From NCBI GenBank assembly GCA_964647905.1, contig CAZYJR010000065.1, positions 1 to 7,431 of the forward strand: DNA of 7,431 nt, written 5' to 3'. Source of the DNA: CAZYJR01 sp964647905. GTDB lineage: Bacteria > Desulfobacterota > DSM-4660 > Desulfatiglandales > HGW-15. Below are positions 6,581-7,431 of this stretch, in pieces; the stretch's first letter is position 1, and each line of letters starts with the position of its first letter. A model generated the notes under the pieces. It made no database searches and was not told the origin of the DNA. It was given only the letters and a program-made list of their open reading frames with translations. The position numbers were made by a program, and so were the translations under genes.

Positions 6581-6637
6581 CCTGGTCGATTCCAGGTCCT
6601 CCTGCCTCCTCTCCCACTCGCCCATCAAGTCCTCCAG
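6563..6637 (-). pseudogene. C-terminal gene fragment, possibly ABC-F ATPase, cut at the IS boundary
   Basis: On the minus strand an uninterrupted stretch of 24 codons ends at TAG (6565-6563). It encodes a charged helix beginning LEDLMGEWERRQEDLE. The codon directly upstream (6640-6638) is a stop, and the sequence beyond is IS-like, so the open stretch begins exactly at the presumed insertion boundary. The pattern of leucine/methionine, then W-E, then L-E near a C-terminus is typical of ABC-F family ATPases, which end in a helix of the form L-x-x-x-W-E-x-x-x-x-x-L-E. The segment is too short to be certain. It is read as the stranded 3' end of a gene whose body lies beyond the element, outside the window, or has been lost. 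Confidence 0.4.
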
Positions 6638-7431
6638 CTAACCCCTGACTTGGGTTTCGGGTCTGTAGTTTCACCACGAATCTGCTGAAACGCAGGCATA
6701 TCAACCGGTTAAAGGCGCTCGCAAAAATAGGCGTGTGTCTACGAGGTTTCGGAGATCGGTTCGAGGCGGTCAAGCAGGAGCGGTGGCTTGATATTTAAGG
6801 ATTTCAGGATGCTACGAACATTGGCGGTGAGCTCGTTGCGCCGGTAGAGGCGGTAGGCACTCGTGGAAAAATACGAAATTTGTAGCTCGTCCAGCGCGCC
6901 CTTGATCCGGCTCCAAGGTTGCCCGCAGCGGTGCTCGGCAACCCGTTCTATGAGCAGGGACAGCACGCACACCTTGACATGCGCTTCGATGCGCCGGGGC
7001 AGCCAGTGGTAGAGGGGGGACACATGGATCTGCGTCCGCTTCAGGGACCGAAAGCAGCGCTCGATCACCATGAGCCCCTTGTAGCCCTCGGCGGCATCCT
7101 CGAGGCGCAGGGTGTCGTCATTGGTCTCCAGCACCCACTTGCCGTCGTACTTGGCCGCCTCACGGACCGCCCCGCGGTCGATGCGGAGCTTGTTGCTCTT
7201 GGTCACCCGGGGGTAGCGCTTGAAGCGGAGGGAGGCGAGCAGCTCGATGGCCCACTGGGCGGTGGCATCCGGCTTGGGGTGCCGGGCGAGCTCCTCTTCG
7301 AGGTAGCGTACAGCCTCCTCCCGGCGCTTTCCCTGCCGCTTGGCCTCCTTGGGGTTGTAGCAGAGGATGTAGCGCTTCCTTCGTTCGCCGTCCCCGATCA
7401 CGACTTCCTTGGCGTGGAGGTTGTCGCGGAT
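6638..7431 (-). mobile_element. Insertion sequence end, IS1634-like, continuing past the right edge
   Basis: The segment contains the transposase 3' part and about 100 bp of non-coding terminal sequence. The outer boundary is placed near 6638-6641, where the flanking coding fragment stops. The putative terminal sequence (6640-6657) contains the small inverted repeat AACCC/GGGTT. A second inverted repeat, GTTTCA (6668-6673) with TGAAAC (6686-6691), lies further in, followed by the palindrome AACCGGTT (6703-6710). The other end and the target duplication lie outside the window, so the exact limits and family assignment remain tentative. Confidence 0.65.
6739..7431 (-). CDS. IS1634/IS4-like DDE transposase, C-terminal part (partial)
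   Basis: The reading frame is open to the right edge (codons begin IRDNLHAKEV at 7431), so only the last 230 residues of a larger protein, normally around 500-600 residues, are present. Recognisable segments are RRKRYILCYNPKEA, then AAKYDGKWVLETND, and the C-terminal catalytic block EGYKGLMVIERCFRSLKR, which supplies the DDE glutamate with the E-x6-K spacing of the IS4/IS1634 transposases. It is followed by SPLYHWLPRRIEAHVKVCVLSLLIER, the typical helix after the active site. The first catalytic aspartates should lie beyond the window. The C-terminus is intact and ends at TAG (6741-6739). The GTG at 7401 is internal, not the start. Activity cannot be judged without the remaining sequence. Confidence 0.82.
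   Translation of the reverse strand: MRDNLHAKEVVIGDGERRKRYILCYNPKEAKRQGKRREEAVRYLEEELARHPKPDATAQWAIELLASLRFKRYPRVTKSNKLRIDRGAVREAAKYDGKWVLETNDDTLRLEDAAEGYKGLMVIERCFRSLKRTQIHVSPLYHWLPRRIEAHVKVCVLSLLIERVAEHRCGQPWSRIKGALDELQISYFSTSAYRLYRRNELTANVRSILKSLNIKPPLLLDRLEPISETS

Noticed and set aside
6510..6773. 87-residue minus-strand open frame crossing the IS boundary
   Set aside because: It spans the end of the cNMP gene, the gene fragment and the IS end in one frame, with no conserved motif, so it is a chance frame over a junction.

Overview
The window is GC-rich, densely packed bacterial DNA. It holds a tRNA gene, two gene blocks that run away from a shared region near 5.2 kb, and the end of an insertion sequence at the right edge. 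The gene content fits a Gram-negative deltaproteobacterium-like organism (Desulfobacterota or relatives): a stand-alone heptose adenylyltransferase domain (RfaE2), a VanZ-like membrane protein, a PilZ protein with a cyclic-nucleotide-binding domain, and an IS1634-type transposase. This placement is inferred from gene content only.

Left end: a tRNA-Arg(ACG) gene with encoded CCA lies on the minus strand, with its own promoter. Diverging from it on the plus strand is a small VanZ-family membrane protein gene with a good sigma70-type promoter. Its 3' end overlaps by 47 bp the convergent 3' end of rfaE2.

Middle (about 5.17 kb down to 0.6 kb, minus strand): four tightly packed genes form an apparent operon. 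First is a 974-residue protein that joins a MrfA/Hrq1-type DExH helicase to a C-terminal DnaQ/RNase H-like (MrfB/YprB-type) 3'-5' exonuclease domain. It is followed by a YkgJ-type cysteine-cluster protein (4-bp ATGA overlap), a ComF-family phosphoribosyltransferase-like protein (about 29-bp overlap) and rfaE2 (33-bp gap). In Bacillus subtilis the helicase and exonuclease are separate proteins (MrfA and MrfB) that act together in mitomycin C repair. Here they are one polypeptide, which is the most notable feature of the window.

Right-middle (5.35-6.56 kb, plus strand): a two-gene unit encodes a cNMP-binding/PilZ protein with intact c-di-GMP-binding motifs and a second, stand-alone cNMP-binding-fold protein. 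A plausible extended -10 promoter precedes the unit and helps decide the start of the first gene.

Right end: the window finishes inside an insertion sequence on the minus strand, with the C-terminal part of an IS1634-like transposase. Just beyond the IS end is a 24-codon fragment that looks like the C-terminus of another gene, possibly an ABC-F ATPase, cut off at the IS boundary. No CRISPR array, riboswitch or phage gene was seen.
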